Shown: in pieces, positions 63,109-64,000 of the stretch
Layout of the letters: every line of letters begins with the position of its first letter
Position numbering within the stretch: the stretch's first letter is position 1
Source of the DNA: Acanthosepion lycidas
Taxonomy: Eukaryota; Mollusca; Cephalopoda; Sepiida; Sepiidae
Reading direction: 5' to 3'
Assembly: GCA_963932145.1 (NCBI GenBank)
Contig: OZ010613.1
Location: forward strand, 41,600,081 to 41,664,080
Length of the DNA: 64,000 nucleotides
The notes under the pieces: generated by a model
Told to the model about the DNA's origin: nothing
Seen by the model: the letters and a program-made list of their open reading frames with translations, nothing else
Database searches by the model: none
Translations under genes and position numbers: made by a program

Positions 63109-63138
63109 TATATATATATATATCAAGAAGGGGTTATA

Positions 63139-63204
63139 TTGGGTTGGTGCAAAAATAATGACGGATTTGACGTATCTGACGTCATTATTTTTGCACCGAC
63201 CTAA
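63139..63204. mobile_element. MADE1-like mariner MITE, copy 6 (66 bp)
   Basis: Ends TTGGGTTGGTGCAAAA and TTTTGCACCGACCTAA with 25-base arms and a 16-base loop, flanked by TA. The shortest copy; the inner arm lacks the GTCGTTTTTT block. Confidence 0.9.
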
Positions 63205-63237
63205 TAGTTGTTCCAACGAGAGAAAAGTGTGTATATT

Positions 63238-63563
63238 AAAAAGAAGAGAGAAACCGCAAACGTTTTTAGTTGTAATGTGGATTTTTAAAAAAATATTATG
63301 CTTTATTTTCCATAATTTTACACCACGGGTTTCGGGTCTCGCGACCGTCATCAGGTAAAGAGTGGAGATTTCTACATATTATTAAAAATAATTAAGTTTT
63401 TTTCTCCTTTATGTTTTTCGATGTTAAATATTTTCGATATGAGACATTATTTTTTTATATGTTAGTAATCCAAATTTCTTAAACATGTGTATTAAATTAT
63501 GGGGAATAAAGGATGATATTTTTTAAAAATCCACATTACAACTAAAAACGTTTGCATCTCTCT

Positions 63564-63568
<5 letters not shown>
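63238..63568. repeat. Inverted repeat (~83-base arms) with a hammerhead-like motif
   Basis: Left arm 63238-63320 and right arm about 63485-63568 share AACGTTTTTAGTTGTAATGT and GGATTTTTAAAAAA in opposite orientation. Spacer about 165 bases. The motif at 63316-63360 sits at the inner edge of the left arm. Confidence 0.88.
63316..63360 (-). ncRNA. Hammerhead-like motif, lacking a normal cleavage site
   Basis: Minus strand: TTTAC/GTAAA stem I, CTGATGA core, stem II GGTC-GCGA-GACC (4 bp, with a C.C mismatch at its base), then GAAAC and stem III AC(C)-CGT-(G)GT. The site reads GTG, not the GTH that cleavage requires. Confidence 0.7.
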
Positions 63569-63569
<1 letters not shown>

Positions 63570-63656
<87 letters not shown>

Positions 63657-63802
63657 ATTTTATATATATATATATATTTTATATATTATATATATATATA
63701 TATTATATATTTTATATATTATATATATATATATATATTTTATATATTATATATATATATATATTTTATATATATATATATTTTATATATATATATATAT
63801 TT

Positions 63803-63834
<32 letters not shown>
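63570..63834. repeat. (TA)n / TTTTATATAT array
   Basis: Runs of TA broken regularly by TTTTATATA units, ending in (GT)n(GC)n. The 106-codon Tyr/Ile frame is an artefact. Confidence 0.95.
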
Positions 63835-63836
<2 letters not shown>

Positions 63837-64000
63837 CGCGCATACATATACACACACACATGTAAAAATTAACTTGACATACATTTTTAAAAAACTTAAA
63901 ATCGTGTTTTAATTATGAAAAATTACATAAAGAAATTTAATCTTGAAAACTTAAAGTTTTCTTTTTAAAAACTTGACGAAGGGTAAAAAGAACTGAAATC
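63835..64000. other. AT-rich end of window
   Basis: No feature recognised. Confidence 0.4.

Noticed and set aside
63552-63872. 106-codon Tyr/Ile protein
   Set aside because: Translation of a TA-rich array.

Overview
Organism. This window is eukaryotic, AT-rich and made of repeats. I find no exon, open reading frame or RNA gene that I would call a working host gene. It is packed with tRNA-derived SINEs, chimeric 5S rRNA/tRNA SINEs, fragments of at least three LINE lineages, Tc1/mariner, hAT and Tigger-like DNA elements, hammerhead-ribozyme repeats, long (TA)n tracts and several satellites. The mix fits a large invertebrate genome. My best guess is a mollusc, perhaps a cephalopod, because SINE- and microsatellite-dense sequence of this kind is typical there. 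That is inference, not proof.

Layout. 0.8-6.3 kb: CT/GT and TA microsatellites, two near-identical MADE1-like palindromic MITEs, a mariner 3' end, a 149-bp perfect palindrome, an RTE LINE fragment, a SINE with clear target-site duplications and a mariner fossil. 6.9-8.7 kb: a 573-bp tandem duplication and a GC-rich dimer repeat. 9.4-15.5 kb: ends of a Jockey/CR1-like LINE, a 5S/tRNA SINE, a tRNA-like SINE dimer, CT arrays and a ~150-bp satellite. 15.5-16.1 kb: a SINE nested in a mariner-ended element, both with visible duplications. 17.6-18.5 kb: a mariner fragment next to a VNTR retroposon. 19.1-25.1 kb: two GC-rich dimer repeats, a promoter-like tract copied in inverse orientation, another mariner fossil and an 11-copy satellite. 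25.6-27.6 kb: LINE 3' ends and two tRNA-hammerhead SINEs. 29.4-36.9 kb: 5S/tRNA SINEs, VNTR retroposons (one nested in a 5S SINE) and a hAT element with a perfect 8-bp duplication. 37.9-45.3 kb: minisatellites, an internally deleted transposon next to a VNTR retroposon, and a GATA-derived array. 45.8-47.7 kb: a 1.9-kb polypyrimidine tract. 47.9-49.9 kb: three RTE fragments. 50-56 kb: hAT, VNTR retroposons and a hammerhead inverted pair. 57-60.6 kb: the longest RTE fragment, a duplicated RTE tail and a Tigger-like element. 63-64 kb: a MITE, a hammerhead-like motif inside an inverted repeat, and a TA-rich array.

How it fits together. Three observations stand out. First, a short tRNA-like repeat carries a hammerhead ribozyme; one copy has all core residues and all three stems, and several other hammerhead-like lineages are scattered through the window. 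Second, a retroposon family has a tandem 5' motif, a conserved GC-rich body, an internal VNTR of ~33-bp units and an AACC-type tail; two copies have 12-13-bp target-site duplications. Its layout resembles primate SVA, presumably by convergence. Third, that family and the 5S/tRNA SINEs end in the same tail, consistent with use of one LINE machinery.

Limits. All calls come from reading the sequence. LINE clades, SINE family names and ages need database alignment.
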